A stretch of 64,000 nt of DNA, from contig CAVTBY010000003.1 of assembly GCA_963733085.1 (NCBI GenBank), forward strand, positions 186,001 to 250,000. The letters are read 5' to 3'. The DNA comes from Desertimonas sp963733085 (GTDB taxonomy: Bacteria; Actinomycetota; Acidimicrobiia; Acidimicrobiales; Ilumatobacteraceae). Below, one piece after another: positions 55,529 through 64,000 of the stretch (the first letter of the stretch is position 1; each line of letters begins with the position of its first letter). A program made the position numbers and the translations under genes. Below the pieces are notes generated by a model, which was not told the origin of the DNA, made no database searches, and saw only the letters and a list, made by a program, of their open reading frames with translations.

Positions 55529-56164
55529 TCAGGCAGCGCTGGAGACGGTGAAGCAGCAGCGCGGCCTGGGCTCCCGCTCACAACAGAGCGTCACCGGCGT
55601 GCCGATGACTTCGGCGAGCAAGCCCTGCACAGCCCGACAGGCCTCCGGCCGCCGGGCCACAGTCGCTGAGAGAGGGCAGCCGCTGCCGCGGATCCGGATC
55701 CCCTCGGGCCCGCGCTCGATCGTGATGTCGCCGCCGAGCTCGTTGAGCAGCGCCGCGGCCTCCCGGACCCGGTCCTCCAGGGCGGCCGATCGGGCCGGCA
55801 GGGCCGCGGCGAGACGGCTGCCCGCCTTCCGCATAAGGGCCTCCGCGTCCGGCGCCGGAAGCCGGGCGCTCAGCTCCTCCAGCAGCGCGGTGAGCACTGG
55901 GGCGTAGGCCCGGGAGAGGCGGGTTTCGGCGTCGGCCGTGAGGTCGTAGACAGCCGCGGGCTTCCCCGCACCCGGCCCCCGGCGCACGCCCGTCTGTCGA
56001 ATCAGGCCGTCCCGCTCCAGGGCCGTCAGGTGGGCTCGAATGGCGTTGTCCGTGAGGTCGAGGGCCTTGGCCAGCTCCTCGACCGTGGCCGGCTGCCGCC
56101 GAAGATGCGCGAGAACCCGTCCGCGAGTGGTCTCAAAGAAGCGCCCGGACGGGTCTGGGTTCAC
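55529..56164 (-). CDS. Winged-helix regulator with cysteine-rich C-terminus (SufR-like)
   Basis: 211 residues. The N-terminal winged helix RVLAHLRRQPATVEELAKAL and NAIRAHLTALERDGLIRQTG matches the DeoR/ArsR-like SufR group. The C-terminal region has a C-x12-C pair in GCPLSATVARRPEACRAV and then TLCCERE and PRCCF, suitable for an iron-sulfur or metal centre. It probably represses when its cluster is bound or lost. The palindromic sites at 56214-56244, 50 bases upstream of its start and in front of the divergent gene, are the likely operator. Confidence 0.84.
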   Translation of the reverse strand: MNPDPSGRFFETTRGRVLAHLRRQPATVEELAKALDLTDNAIRAHLTALERDGLIRQTGVRRGPGAGKPAAVYDLTADAETRLSRAYAPVLTALLEELSARLPAPDAEALMRKAGSRLAAALPARSAALEDRVREAAALLNELGGDITIERGPEGIRIRGSGCPLSATVARRPEACRAVQGLLAEVIGTPVTLCCEREPRPRCCFTVSSAA

Positions 56165-56213
56165 GAGTCTGCTCCGCTGGGGGTTCCCCCAACCTTACAG
56201 GAGGTCCGTTCTG

Positions 56214-56244
56214 TTGTCAAATAAGTCAAGGATTATCTTGACAA
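56214..56244. promoter_or_regulatory. Palindromic operator between SufR-like regulator and DUF4142 gene
   Basis: GTCAAG at 56225-56230 and CTTGAC at 56237-56242 form a perfect inverted repeat with a 6-base spacer. They lie within a wider TTGTCAA (56214-56220)/TTGACAA (56238-56244) pair. The right TTGACA may also be the -35 of a promoter toward the plus-strand gene. Confidence 0.7.
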
Positions 56245-56319
56245 ATCATCTAATCCTCTGCAGTGTAGGGGTGTGGAAAAGGCTCAGGACGTTCCAAGAC
56301 CCCACTTCCGGAGGATTCG

Positions 56320-56859
56320 ATGCGCTCGACCATTGCCGCCGCCCTCGCCCTCATGACCGCCTCCGCGGCCCTCCCCAATGCCCCCCTCCAGGCGCAGGCC
56401 GAGGGGCCGGACGATCCCACCATCATGGCCATCTTCGACGCCGCCAACACCGCCGACATGGAGACCGGCGCTCTCGCGCAGCAGCAGGGGGCCAGCCAGG
56501 AGGTCCGGGAGTTCGGCGCCATGCTGGTGCGCGACCATCGCGCCGTCCGGCAGCAGGGCAGGGACCTGGCCGCGAAGCTCGGCGTCACCCCGACGCCGCC
56601 GAAGGATGATCAGAGTGCCGAGGACCATGCCGCGGCGATGACCCGGCTCCGCGGACTGAAGGGAGCGGAGTTCGACCGCGCCTTTCTGCAGCACGAGGCC
56701 GCGTTTCACCAGGCGGTCATCGATGCGATCCAGAGCACGCTGCTGCCGGCGATCGACAATCAGGAGCTGAAGGCGCTGGTCGAGAAGGTGGCGCCCGCAT
56801 TCCAGGCGCACCTGCGGATGGCGCAGGAGCTGGAGAAGAAGCTCTCCAGCGCTTCGTGA
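56320..56859 (+). CDS. DUF4142 protein, exported
   Basis: 179 residues. Signal peptide STIAAALALMTASAALPNAP with cleavage near QAQA. The ferritin-like helical DUF4142 core includes ETGALAQQQGASQEVREFGA, MLVRDHRAVRQQGRDLAA and the C-terminal LPAIDNQELKALVEKVAPAF. Members are periplasmic and often linked to stress. The gene is divergent from the SufR-like regulator and shares the operator. Confidence 0.9.
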   Translation: MRSTIAAALALMTASAALPNAPLQAQAEGPDDPTIMAIFDAANTADMETGALAQQQGASQEVREFGAMLVRDHRAVRQQGRDLAAKLGVTPTPPKDDQSAEDHAAAMTRLRGLKGAEFDRAFLQHEAAFHQAVIDAIQSTLLPAIDNQELKALVEKVAPAFQAHLRMAQELEKKLSSAS

Positions 56860-56881
56860 CCGAATCGTGACCGAGGCCCGG

Positions 56882-57316
56882 CTACGGCGAAACCGGTGGC
56901 TCGAGGGTCTCGCTCAATCGCGCGAGCACCTGTTGCCGTTCCTGCTCGCAGACCTGCGGGGCCTTGTCGGACATCGCGTCCGGTGCCACCCACCGGGTGG
57001 TCGTGCTGATCGTGGACTCGCGGGTGTCACCCGCCAGGTCCAGGGAGAGGACCACCCGGCAGCTCGCCGCCGTGCCGAGCTGTGCGTTGCGGCTGGGATA
57101 GCGGGTGCCCGTCAGATGGCCGCGAGCCGAGTCCACCACATCCATCGAGAAGGTCTCGGAGGAAAGGCCCCGCCGGGCCCTCACGTAGGCGGAATCGCGG
57201 GAGACGGGAATGGACGTGGAGGCCGCGACCTCCGGCCCGGCGATGAGCCCGGTACACGCCCCCGACATCGAGGCGAGACCGAGGCACGCGAGTACGATCG
57301 AGGCAGGACGCAGCAT
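56882..57316 (-). CDS. Hypothetical lipoprotein
   Basis: 144 residues from ATG 57316. Lipobox-like ASMSGACTG after a short hydrophobic signal. The mature part has SETFSMDVVDSARGHLTGTR and ends LSETLEPPVSP; no domain recognised. It is convergent with the DUF4142 gene (22-base gap). A longer frame to 57547 is a shadow, since the lipoprotein signal begins at 57316. Confidence 0.68.
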   Translation of the reverse strand: MLRPASIVLACLGLASMSGACTGLIAGPEVAASTSIPVSRDSAYVRARRGLSSETFSMDVVDSARGHLTGTRYPSRNAQLGTAASCRVVLSLDLAGDTRESTISTTTRWVAPDAMSDKAPQVCEQERQQVLARLSETLEPPVSP

Positions 57317-57371
57317 GGCTGTCTTCCGAATGACGGGAAGCACAGTCTGTCCTGCCCATGTCACGACTGTG

Positions 57372-57626
57372 TCACGGAGATTCGTGCAGGTCGAGCTCGA
57401 AGTGTCCCGCCCAAACCTCTCGCGGCCGCCCGTCCACTTCGATCCAGAGGAAGCCCGCGCGGGCGCGGGGCTCGAGGGCCGCGGGATTGTGTGCGATGAC
57501 CTTGTACCAGCCGTTGGGCCTGAGTGACGGGTAGTGGTAGGACACACGGGGAAGCAGGCGAGCCTGACCGATGGCTACTGCGACCGAGCCCGTCGGCCTG
57601 GACCAACGCCGCCTCTCTTCGGCCAT
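57372..57626 (-). CDS. Small hypothetical protein
   Basis: 84 residues from ATG 57626. RVSYHYPSLRPNGWYKVIAH and GFLWIEVDGRPREVWAGHFE suggest a compact beta-rich domain. No family recognised. It lies 55 bases upstream of the lipoprotein on the same strand. The frame extends to 57902, but the upstream part has no protein-like character and crosses the promoter region of the MFS gene. Confidence 0.5.
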   Translation of the reverse strand: MAEERRRWSRPTGSVAVAIGQARLLPRVSYHYPSLRPNGWYKVIAHNPAALEPRARAGFLWIEVDGRPREVWAGHFELDLHESP

Positions 57627-57795
57627 GCGCACCTCCCGGTTCACGAATCCCTGCAGCGAAGCTGTGGGCGTCCGGGGGACCTCGCCAGTCCTGCCCCGAA
57701 GGATGTTACAAGCAGGGGCGATCCATTGCGAGATGAGTCGGGCGCAGGGAGCCGGACCTTGACGCGGTGGCCGCTGCGCCCGATGGTGTGGCGCC

Positions 57796-59133
57796 ATGAC
57801 CCAGACACTGCCGCCGATCGCCCCACCTGGAGTGGTCACCCAGGAGTTCCGCACGCCGGTGAGCGTCCGCCGCGGCGTCATCGCGGGCGTCGCCGGCAAC
57901 ATGCTCGAGTGGTACGACTTCGCGCTCTTCGGCTTCTTCGCCCCGCAGATCGGCGCGCACTTCTTCCCGGCCGCACAATCCCACCGCCTCCCTCCTCGCC
58001 GCCTTCGGCACCTTCGCCGCCGGGTTCGTCATGCGGCCCGATCGGTGGCGCGCTGTTCGGCTGGGTGGGCGACCGGTTCGGCCGCAAGCAGGCACTGATC
58101 TGGTCGGTCATGGCGATGGCGTTCCCGTCGTTCTTCATCGGCGTGCTGCCGGACGCCGCGACGATCGGCATCGCCGCGCCGATCCTGCTCGTCGTGTTCC
58201 GTCTGCTGCAGGGGCTCGCGGTCGGCGGGGAGTACATGGCCTCGTGCCGTGTTCCTGGTCGAGGGCGCCGAGCCCGGCCGGCGCGGGTGGATGGGAAGCT
58301 GGGGACCGTTCGGCGCCTCGACGGGCACGCTGCTGGGCTCGGCCGCCGGGGCGATCGTGAACGCCACCATGTCGCCCGAGGCCGTGATGGCCTACGGCTG
58401 GCGCATCCCGTTCATCCTCGGGCTCGGCGTGGGACTGGGCGGGCTCGTCATCCGGCGCCACTTCGTCGAGCGGGTGCCCCACCAGGCCCCGGCCAAGTCA
58501 CCGCTCGCCGAGGCGTTCCGGTCCCACTGGCGGACCATGCTCCACCTGGTGGCGCTCGTCGCGGGACTCGCCGTCGGGTTCTACACCACGTTCGTGTACG
58601 CGCCCACCTGGCTCGCGCAGGTGGCCCAGGTGCCGGCACGCACCGCGCTCGAGATCAACAGCCTGGCGATGGCCCTGTCGCTGGTCTCCTCTCTGGTTGC
58701 CGGGTGGCTGAGCGATCGGATCGGGCGCCGCCCGGCGCTCCTGATCGCGTGCCGGCGCGCTCGCGCTGCTGGCCTACCCGCTCATGGCGCTCATGGCGCG
58801 GGGGAGCACGGGCGGGCATCCTGGTGGGCCAGGTCGAGTCTGGCCCTGGTCGTCGCCTCGAACGGAGGCATGATGCCGGCGACGATGGCCGAGCTGGCGC
58901 CCTGGCGGGTGCGCTGCACCGTGATGTCGGTGGCGTACAACCTCGGAATGGCTCTGCTCGGCGGCTGCACGCCGCTGGTCGCCACCTGGCTCATCGCCCG
59001 CACGGGGTGGGCCCTCGCGCCGGCAGGGTACCTGGCGGGCGCCGCGGCGCTGTCGTTCGCGGCGGCCTGGCTCCTGCCGAAAACGCCGGCCCACCGTCTC
59101 ACGAAGGAGTTCGAGTCGGCGCGGTTCCGTTAG
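57796..59133 (+). CDS. MFS transporter, metabolite:H+ symporter (MHS) type, several frameshifts
   Basis: GVIAGVAGNMLEWYDFALFG is the strongly conserved MHS opening, and IGGALFGWVGDRFGRKQALI the loop 2-3 motif. PILLVVFRLLQGLAVGGEYM, AYGWRIPFILGLGVGLGGLV and INSLAMALSLVSSLVAGWLS follow. The frame changes near 57980, 58030, 58245 and 58755-58825; the last portion ends TPAHRLTKEFESARFR. The type imports proline/betaine, citrate, shikimate or alpha-ketoglutarate with protons. Intact motifs in every piece argue for indel errors. Confidence 0.82.
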
Positions 59134-59147
59134 ATTAAACCAGCACC

Positions 59148-59996
59148 ATGACCAATCACCCCGCAGTCCTCGGTATCGCCATTATGGCGGGCGCCTGGCT
59201 CTCCAGCGGCTGCGCCCCGACCACCAACCTGCTGAGCGCTAATCAGCCTGCCTTTCTGGGGAGCTACGCACCTGCCTCGGTGTCCTCGAAGGCCCCGCTC
59301 CGAGTGGTCACCTTCAACATCCGTGAGTCGCGGGAGATCGACCGGGCGATCGCCGTGCTCCGGAGCGACAGCGTGCGGGATGCGGATGTGGTGGCGCTCC
59401 AGGAGATGAGCGATAGGGGTGTGGAGCGGATCGCCCGGGCCCTGCACCTGAACTACGCCTATTACCCCGCGGTCATTCACCACCGGACCGGCGGCTACTA
59501 CGGCCCGGCGGTTCTATCGCGCTGGCCGATCGAGCGGAGCTGGAAGGTGCTGCTGCCGCATGGGAGCTGGGATCGGGGCCAGCGCCGAACGGCGACCGCC
59601 GCCATCGTACGCGCCAACGGACTCCAGGTCCTGGTTTACGCCGTGCATCTGGAGACGGTGGTGAAGCTGTCGCCGGCGAAGCGGGCCGAGCAGGCGCGTG
59701 CGGTCACCGAGGATGCGAAGGCCTTCCAGGGGCCGGTCGTGATCGCGGGAGACCTCAACGACTACGGCATGGCGGCCCGAATCCACGACCAGGGCTACAC
59801 CTGGCTCACGGAGTGGGTGGGAGCGACCCACACGATCTTCTCGATGGATCACATCCTGACGCGGGGACTGGTGGCCGCGGAGGTGGGGAGCGTGGGTGTG
59901 GTGCGGGAGGTCTGGGGGGCCAGCGACCATCATCCCGTGTGGGCGGTGCTGGTGCCGGCCCAGGCGGCGGCACTCGCCGGTGCCGCTGGTCCCTAG
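59148..59996 (+). CDS. Endonuclease/exonuclease/phosphatase-family lipoprotein
   Basis: 282 residues. Lipoprotein signal ending LSSGCAPT. The EEP fold has VVTFNIRESREIDRAI (Asn), VVALQEMSDRG (Glu), AVHLETVVKL (His), VIAGDLNDYG (Asp, Asn) and GASDHHPVWA (Asp, His), a complete active site. Exported DNase I-like phosphodiesterase, possibly acting on lipids or nucleic acids outside. Fifteen bases after the MFS stop. Confidence 0.87.
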   Translation: MTNHPAVLGIAIMAGAWLSSGCAPTTNLLSANQPAFLGSYAPASVSSKAPLRVVTFNIRESREIDRAIAVLRSDSVRDADVVALQEMSDRGVERIARALHLNYAYYPAVIHHRTGGYYGPAVLSRWPIERSWKVLLPHGSWDRGQRRTATAAIVRANGLQVLVYAVHLETVVKLSPAKRAEQARAVTEDAKAFQGPVVIAGDLNDYGMAARIHDQGYTWLTEWVGATHTIFSMDHILTRGLVAAEVGSVGVVREVWGASDHHPVWAVLVPAQAAALAGAAGP

Positions 59997-60077
59997 CAGC
60001 GCGGCGCAGCTGGAACGACAGGGCTGCCGACCGCTGACGTGTGAGCACCTTCCCTGCAGCACGACGGAACCAACCGC

Positions 60078-61832
60078 ATGCCTCGCTCGGCCTCGTGGGC
60101 GTCCCGACCGGAGGTGCGGTCGGCCGTCATCCTCGGCGTCATACTCATCACTGCTGCGGCGCTGAGGCTGCACGGTCTCGGACTTCGCACGCTCAATCAT
60201 CCGGAGGTCTACAGCCCCGGAATCGATCTGCCGTGGTACCTGTCCAATCCGAATCCGCGCTTTACCCTGGCGCAAACGCTGAAAGGGAGCATCGCCGGCG
60301 AACCGCACCCGCCGGGTTATTACATCGTCATGCTGGGATGGACCAAGGTCTTCGGCAGCGGCATTCTCGCCCTGCGCATGCCGTCGGTCCTGTTCGGGGT
60401 GGGAAGCGTCCTGCTGGTGTACCTGCTTGGACGCCTGACGGTCGGCACGGGAGCCGCGCTGCTCGCTTCGGCGATGCTCGCCTGGAACGGCTTTCACATG
60501 TTCTGGTCGCAGATTGCCCGAATGTACTCCATGGGGTGCTTCCTCGGTCTGCTCTCGACCACGCTCCTGGTGCTGATCCTCCGAAAACCGGAGCGCCCGC
60601 TCTCCTACTGCGTGCTCTACGTGTTCGTCACCCTGGCGGCCTTGGGGACCCACGTGTATCTCTGGCCGCTCTTCATCACCCAGCTGTTGTGGGTCCTCGT
60701 CGCCGGCATCCGCAGGCAGGGTGGCCTCGTCGGGCTCGCCCGAGTTCAGATCCTGACCTTCATTCTCGCCACCCTGCTCATCGCGATCGCGGTCTTTCAG
60801 AAGAGCACTGCCTCGCGTCCTCCCACCGTTGGCCCCGGCGCGGGAATCCTCCAGTACCTCCAAGCGGGAGCCCTCTTCCAGGTCGATGCCCGGAATCTCT
60901 CCGGAACGACCGTCCCCGCCGTGGCGGCGACTCTCGCGCTCACCGCCAGCCTCCTGCTGCTCGCGGCGGCCGCGACCGCGTGGGGCCGCCGAGTTACGGA
61001 TCCCGGCTCGGTGGGGGACCTGCGGGGGTGCGGAGTCATGCCTTCGGCGGTAATGCCGGTGGCCGCTCTCCTGATGACCTCGAGCATTCTGCTGTTCGCC
61101 TACGTCGCCAGGACGTTGCTGCCGGATCGGAGCATCACCGCCATCCTCGCGACCAGCATTCTGCCTCCGGTCCTCGCCTTGCTCGATGCGTTGCTCCGTC
61201 GGCGCGAGGAGTGGCTAGTCTGGCTGCACAGGATCTCGGCAAGAGCGGTCCCCAGCCTTACGACCGTTCAGTCGCTCATTCTTGCGCTTGCCGTGGTGCC
61301 GGTGGCGATCGTGGCGGCGGTCTCGGTGCTGAGCCCGATGCTCGTCCTGCGCGGCACTCTGATCTTCGCGCCCTACCTGCTCCTCGTGTTGGCCGTCGGT
61401 TTGGATGAGCTTCTGCGGCGAGATCGGCGGTGGGCCGCCCTGGCGCTGCTTCTCGCGGCCGTGCACTGCGTGAGCGTCTTTCACTACAAGTCGATGCCTG
61501 TGGCCCACGACTACAAGGGGTTGGCGGCGCGATGGGCCCCGGAGATCGAAGGAAACGATCTGATCTTCGTTCACGGTCGGGGACACCAGTTCGACTGGGC
61601 GGTGGCGCCCATCTTCTACTACATGAACGCGCGGCAGTACCGGTATGTCGGCCGGCACTTCGCGGAGGCGGTTCGGGACAATCCCACCTCGAGAGTCTGG
61701 GTCATGTCCTTTCCCCGGATTCCCAGAGAGCAGGAAGTGATCGAGGCCCTGGCGGGCTACGTCCGTCGGAAACGGGTCGAGGCCGTTGGGCTTTCCGCGG
61801 AGCTCTACGTCCAGCGAGTTTCGGCACCATGA
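60078..61832 (+). CDS. Membrane glycosyltransferase, ArnT/GT39 type
   Basis: 584 residues with about 11-12 membrane segments. The first periplasmic loop after helix 1 holds DLPWYLSNPNPRFTLAQTLK and EPHPPGYYIVMLGWTKVFGS, with the Glu-x-HPP region seen in GT39/GT83 (PMT_2) enzymes that use polyprenyl-phosphate sugars. A soluble C-terminal domain starts near FVHGRGHQFDWAVAPI. It would transfer a sugar to lipid or protein on the outer face of the inner membrane. Frame intact. Confidence 0.85.
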   Translation: MPRSASWASRPEVRSAVILGVILITAAALRLHGLGLRTLNHPEVYSPGIDLPWYLSNPNPRFTLAQTLKGSIAGEPHPPGYYIVMLGWTKVFGSGILALRMPSVLFGVGSVLLVYLLGRLTVGTGAALLASAMLAWNGFHMFWSQIARMYSMGCFLGLLSTTLLVLILRKPERPLSYCVLYVFVTLAALGTHVYLWPLFITQLLWVLVAGIRRQGGLVGLARVQILTFILATLLIAIAVFQKSTASRPPTVGPGAGILQYLQAGALFQVDARNLSGTTVPAVAATLALTASLLLLAAAATAWGRRVTDPGSVGDLRGCGVMPSAVMPVAALLMTSSILLFAYVARTLLPDRSITAILATSILPPVLALLDALLRRREEWLVWLHRISARAVPSLTTVQSLILALAVVPVAIVAAVSVLSPMLVLRGTLIFAPYLLLVLAVGLDELLRRDRRWAALALLLAAVHCVSVFHYKSMPVAHDYKGLAARWAPEIEGNDLIFVHGRGHQFDWAVAPIFYYMNARQYRYVGRHFAEAVRDNPTSRVWVMSFPRIPREQEVIEALAGYVRRKRVEAVGLSAELYVQRVSAP

Positions 61833-61962
61833 GCGCTGGAAGGAACGACGAGCCTCGCAACTGTCGTGATCTTTGACCGAAGGTGAGTGTCGAGTGATAC
61901 CGCTCACCGCCGGCCCCGCGCGATGGCCGGTAGCCTGGACCAGGGTATTCGAGGAGGTCGCA

Positions 61963-62136
61963 ATGCGGATTGGCCTGGGCGTGGCATGCGCCACGATCGC
62001 GATCGTTGCCGCCGCAACTGGATGCGGGAGCTACAGCAGCCCGAGCGAGTCGGGCAACTCCCCTAACTCTCCGAGCGCGGACAGCACTCGGGATACTATG
62101 TCGTCGCCGCCACCCTCGCCCTACCTCCAGCGCTAG
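61963..62136 (+). CDS. Small lipoprotein
   Basis: 57 residues from ATG 61963, with a GAGGAGG ribosome site. Signal GLGVACATIAIVAAATGCGS with the lipobox Cys; the mature peptide is Ser/Pro-rich and ends SPPPSPYLQR. Likely a surface-anchored small lipoprotein of unknown role. A longer upstream frame from 61876 lacks a ribosome site. Confidence 0.6.
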   Translation: MRIGLGVACATIAIVAAATGCGSYSSPSESGNSPNSPSADSTRDTMSSPPPSPYLQR

Positions 62137-62189
62137 GCGGACGCCGGCTCTCGACCTGTCCACTCCCAAAGTGAAGGAGGCGGGGGTCG

Positions 62190-63950
62190 TCAGGGCTTCC
62201 AGTCGACTGCATAGGCCGCGAGATAGGCATCCACAGCGGCGCCGACGGTGGGGTGGAAGCAGTTGGCCTTGAGGCGATCGAAGATCTCGAGGCGCCTCAG
62301 CTTGTCCTTCACCGGGTCCTTCATTTCGGCGAAATGCAGCTCGATCGTCGACTCGACCAGGGTCTGCTCCAGCTCGGTCAGCATGTCCGCGGAAGTCACG
62401 TCCACGTCCGTGACCGGCTCGGCGGCCACGACGATGCGCCGAACCGGGACGGGCGAGGTCGCCACGGAGTGCAGCACGCGCTCCTGGAACAGCTCGGCGT
62501 TGGCGAAGAAGAGCGGCGCGTCCCAACGGAAGAGCACCAGCCCGGGAACCAGCCGGGCGTCGGGATAGCGCTTGACATCGTGGTACCCACGGATGCCGTC
62601 GACGCGCCCGAGCACCGCGGAGTGCGGACGCCAGGCATCCCAGAGGAACTCCCCGACGGCGATGGCGATCGCCAGACCGATCCCCGGAATGGCGCCCAGT
62701 ACGGCCACGCCGACGAAGCAGGCGATGGACAGCCAGAACTCCCATGGCTGGATGCGGTAGATCCGGCGGAGGTCGGCGATCTCGAACAGGCCGATCGCCG
62801 CGGTGATCACGACCGCCGCCAGGGCGCTGGTGGGAAGGTTCTGCATCAGGTTGGGAGCGAACAGGAGCAACAGGCCGACCGCCACGGCGCCCACGATGCC
62901 GGTGACCTGGGTTCTGGCTCCGGACGCCTCGGCGACCGGCGTGCGGGAGGAGCTGCTGCTGATCGGGAATCCCTGAAAGAAGCCGGCCGCGAGATTGGCC
63001 GCGCCCAGGCCGACCATCTCCTGATTGGGGTCGACGTGGGTGCGGGTCTTGACCGCGTAGACCCGGGAGAGAACGCTGGTGTCGGCGAACGAGACCAGCG
63101 CCGTCGCGCAACCGCCGGCGATCACCGCGCCGAGGTCGGCGAACCCGACCCACGGCACGGAGAACGAAGGCAGGCCCTGGGGCAGCGGACCGAGCACCTT
63201 CACGCCGGCGGTTGCGCCAAGTCCGAGCATCCCCACCGCGATCGTGGCGCCCGCCACCGCGATCAGGACGCCGGGGACCCGCCGAAGGGGCTTGAGCAGG
63301 AGGATCACCAGCAGGGTTGCGAGGCCGACGGCGAACGCGGTCCAGTTGGCGTGGCCGCCTACGACTTCCCGGACGATGCTCCAGAGGGCCCGCAGCGGAC
63401 CCGAGCTCTCGATCGAGATGCCGAACACCTTGGGCAGCTGGCTGACCAGCACCGTGAGGGCGATGCCGTTCATGTACCCGTAGCGGATCGGCTTGGAGAG
63501 AAGCTCGGTGATGAACCCGAGCCGCAGCAGGCCGACCACGATACAGACCGCGCCCGACACGATCGCCATCAGGCCTGCGAGGGCCACCGCCCGATTCGGA
63601 TCGCCGGCGGCGTGCGGTAGCACGACGGCGAGAATGACCGCTGCGAGAGACGAGTCCGGTCCCAGCACCATGATGCGGCTGGGGCCAAACACCGCGTAGG
63701 CCAGGAGTGGAATCACCGTGGCGTACAGTCCGTAAATGCCGGGGACGCCGGACGCCTCCGCATAGGCGATGCCGACCGGAACCAGCATTGTGGTCAGTAC
63801 CAACCCGGCTACGAGGTCTTTCGGGAACCAGCCCGGCTGGTAGTTGAGGAGGACCTGGACTCCCGGCAGCCAGCGCCGCCAGCCCGACGGAGCGACGGCC
63901 AGCGGACGCGAGAGGCGTCCGGGCTCGGGGCGGGGGGTGGCGATGGCCAT
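62190..63950 (-). CDS. SulP-family anion transporter with STAS domain
   Basis: 586 residues. The SulP core has about 12 membrane segments, including FPKDLVAGLVLTTMLVPVGI, YGLYATVIPLLAYAVFGPSR and MNGIALTVLVSQLPKVFGI. FPISSSSSRTPVAEASGART is the conserved substrate region. The C-terminal STAS domain is at ~450-560, with LFRWDAPLFFANAELFQERV and VDVTSADMLTELEQTL. Imports sulfate, bicarbonate or dicarboxylates. Start ATG 63950. Intact frame. Confidence 0.95.
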   Translation of the reverse strand: MAIATPRPEPGRLSRPLAVAPSGWRRWLPGVQVLLNYQPGWFPKDLVAGLVLTTMLVPVGIAYAEASGVPGIYGLYATVIPLLAYAVFGPSRIMVLGPDSSLAAVILAVVLPHAAGDPNRAVALAGLMAIVSGAVCIVVGLLRLGFITELLSKPIRYGYMNGIALTVLVSQLPKVFGISIESSGPLRALWSIVREVVGGHANWTAFAVGLATLLVILLLKPLRRVPGVLIAVAGATIAVGMLGLGATAGVKVLGPLPQGLPSFSVPWVGFADLGAVIAGGCATALVSFADTSVLSRVYAVKTRTHVDPNQEMVGLGAANLAAGFFQGFPISSSSSRTPVAEASGARTQVTGIVGAVAVGLLLLFAPNLMQNLPTSALAAVVITAAIGLFEIADLRRIYRIQPWEFWLSIACFVGVAVLGAIPGIGLAIAIAVGEFLWDAWRPHSAVLGRVDGIRGYHDVKRYPDARLVPGLVLFRWDAPLFFANAELFQERVLHSVATSPVPVRRIVVAAEPVTDVDVTSADMLTELEQTLVESTIELHFAEMKDPVKDKLRRLEIFDRLKANCFHPTVGAAVDAYLAAYAVDWKP

Positions 63951-64000
63951 CGCGAGGCACCCTTCTCGGCTGGTTCTGACTGGGTTGTCAGAGGGGAACG

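Noticed and set aside
62253..63620. 455-codon plus-strand frame opposite the SulP gene
   Set aside because: It is an antisense shadow full of Asp, Glu, His and Gly with no motif; SulP is complete on the other strand.

Overview
The window does not read as one natural chromosome. It has a left part (about 1-27,840) with a high-GC actinobacterial character, close in flavour to Acidimicrobiia, and a right part (about 27,850-64,000) with a Gemmatimonadota character. The left part has two sugar ABC systems, secreted binding proteins with Thr/Pro/Gly/Ala linkers, an Ada-AlkA fusion and a MmyB-type XRE regulator. The right part has a TPR protein of Gemmatimonadota type, a FHA-GAF-cyclase, the trpE, his and engB-clpX-clpP-tig blocks, and REP-like palindromes. 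At about 27,840 two genes are cut on opposite strands at the same point, so the parts are most simply explained as a contig join or misassembly. Many genes are interrupted by single-base frameshifts whose protein homology continues in another frame. This suggests uncorrected indel errors rather than true decay; such genes are annotated over their whole extent and the shift is noted. Lineage statements are inferences from gene content, because no database search was possible. LEFT PART. 1-2954 (minus): a membrane protein, a SIR2-like NADase-fold protein and a STAND ATPase that runs off the window edge. The last two overlap, and together they look like a bacterial immunity cassette. 3502-11145 (minus): a carbohydrate island read in the order binding protein, two permeases, double-VOC protein, aldo/keto reductase, GH1 beta-glucosidase and LacI regulator. 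It diverges from a PhyH-type oxygenase at 11301. The divergent region carries two near-identical perfect palindromes that are good candidates for the LacI operators. 12268-16376: tRNA-Arg(CCG), an XRE regulator, a YceI protein, a hemolysin III-like protein coupled to an enoyl-CoA hydratase, and a zinc metallopeptidase. 16479-22322: an alpha-glucoside-type ABC importer with an exceptionally large first permease, converging on its MsiK/UgpC-like ATPase. 22388-27839: a hypothetical protein, Ogt, AdaA-AlkA, an MFS transporter, a transglutaminase and a truncated alpha-E protein. RIGHT PART. 27851-31375: a 5'-truncated TPR protein, a 3' half of tRNA-Gln with terminator, and a hybrid of two unrelated enzyme fragments. 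31376-38289: dtd-maf, a cyclase, trpE with an upstream lipoprotein, and an outer-membrane protein. 38351-45600: a PilB/GspE ATPase fused to a receiver domain, then hisC-hisB-hisH-Nudix-hisF and a beta-helix protein in one overlapping run. 45557-53453 (minus): a hybrid histidine kinase, a hexapeptide acyltransferase, a lipoprotein, engB, clpX, clpP and tig. 53662-63950: small enzymes, a cysteine-rich SufR-like regulator with a clear operator, a DUF4142 protein, an MHS transporter, an EEP-family lipoprotein, a GT39-type membrane glycosyltransferase and a SulP transporter.
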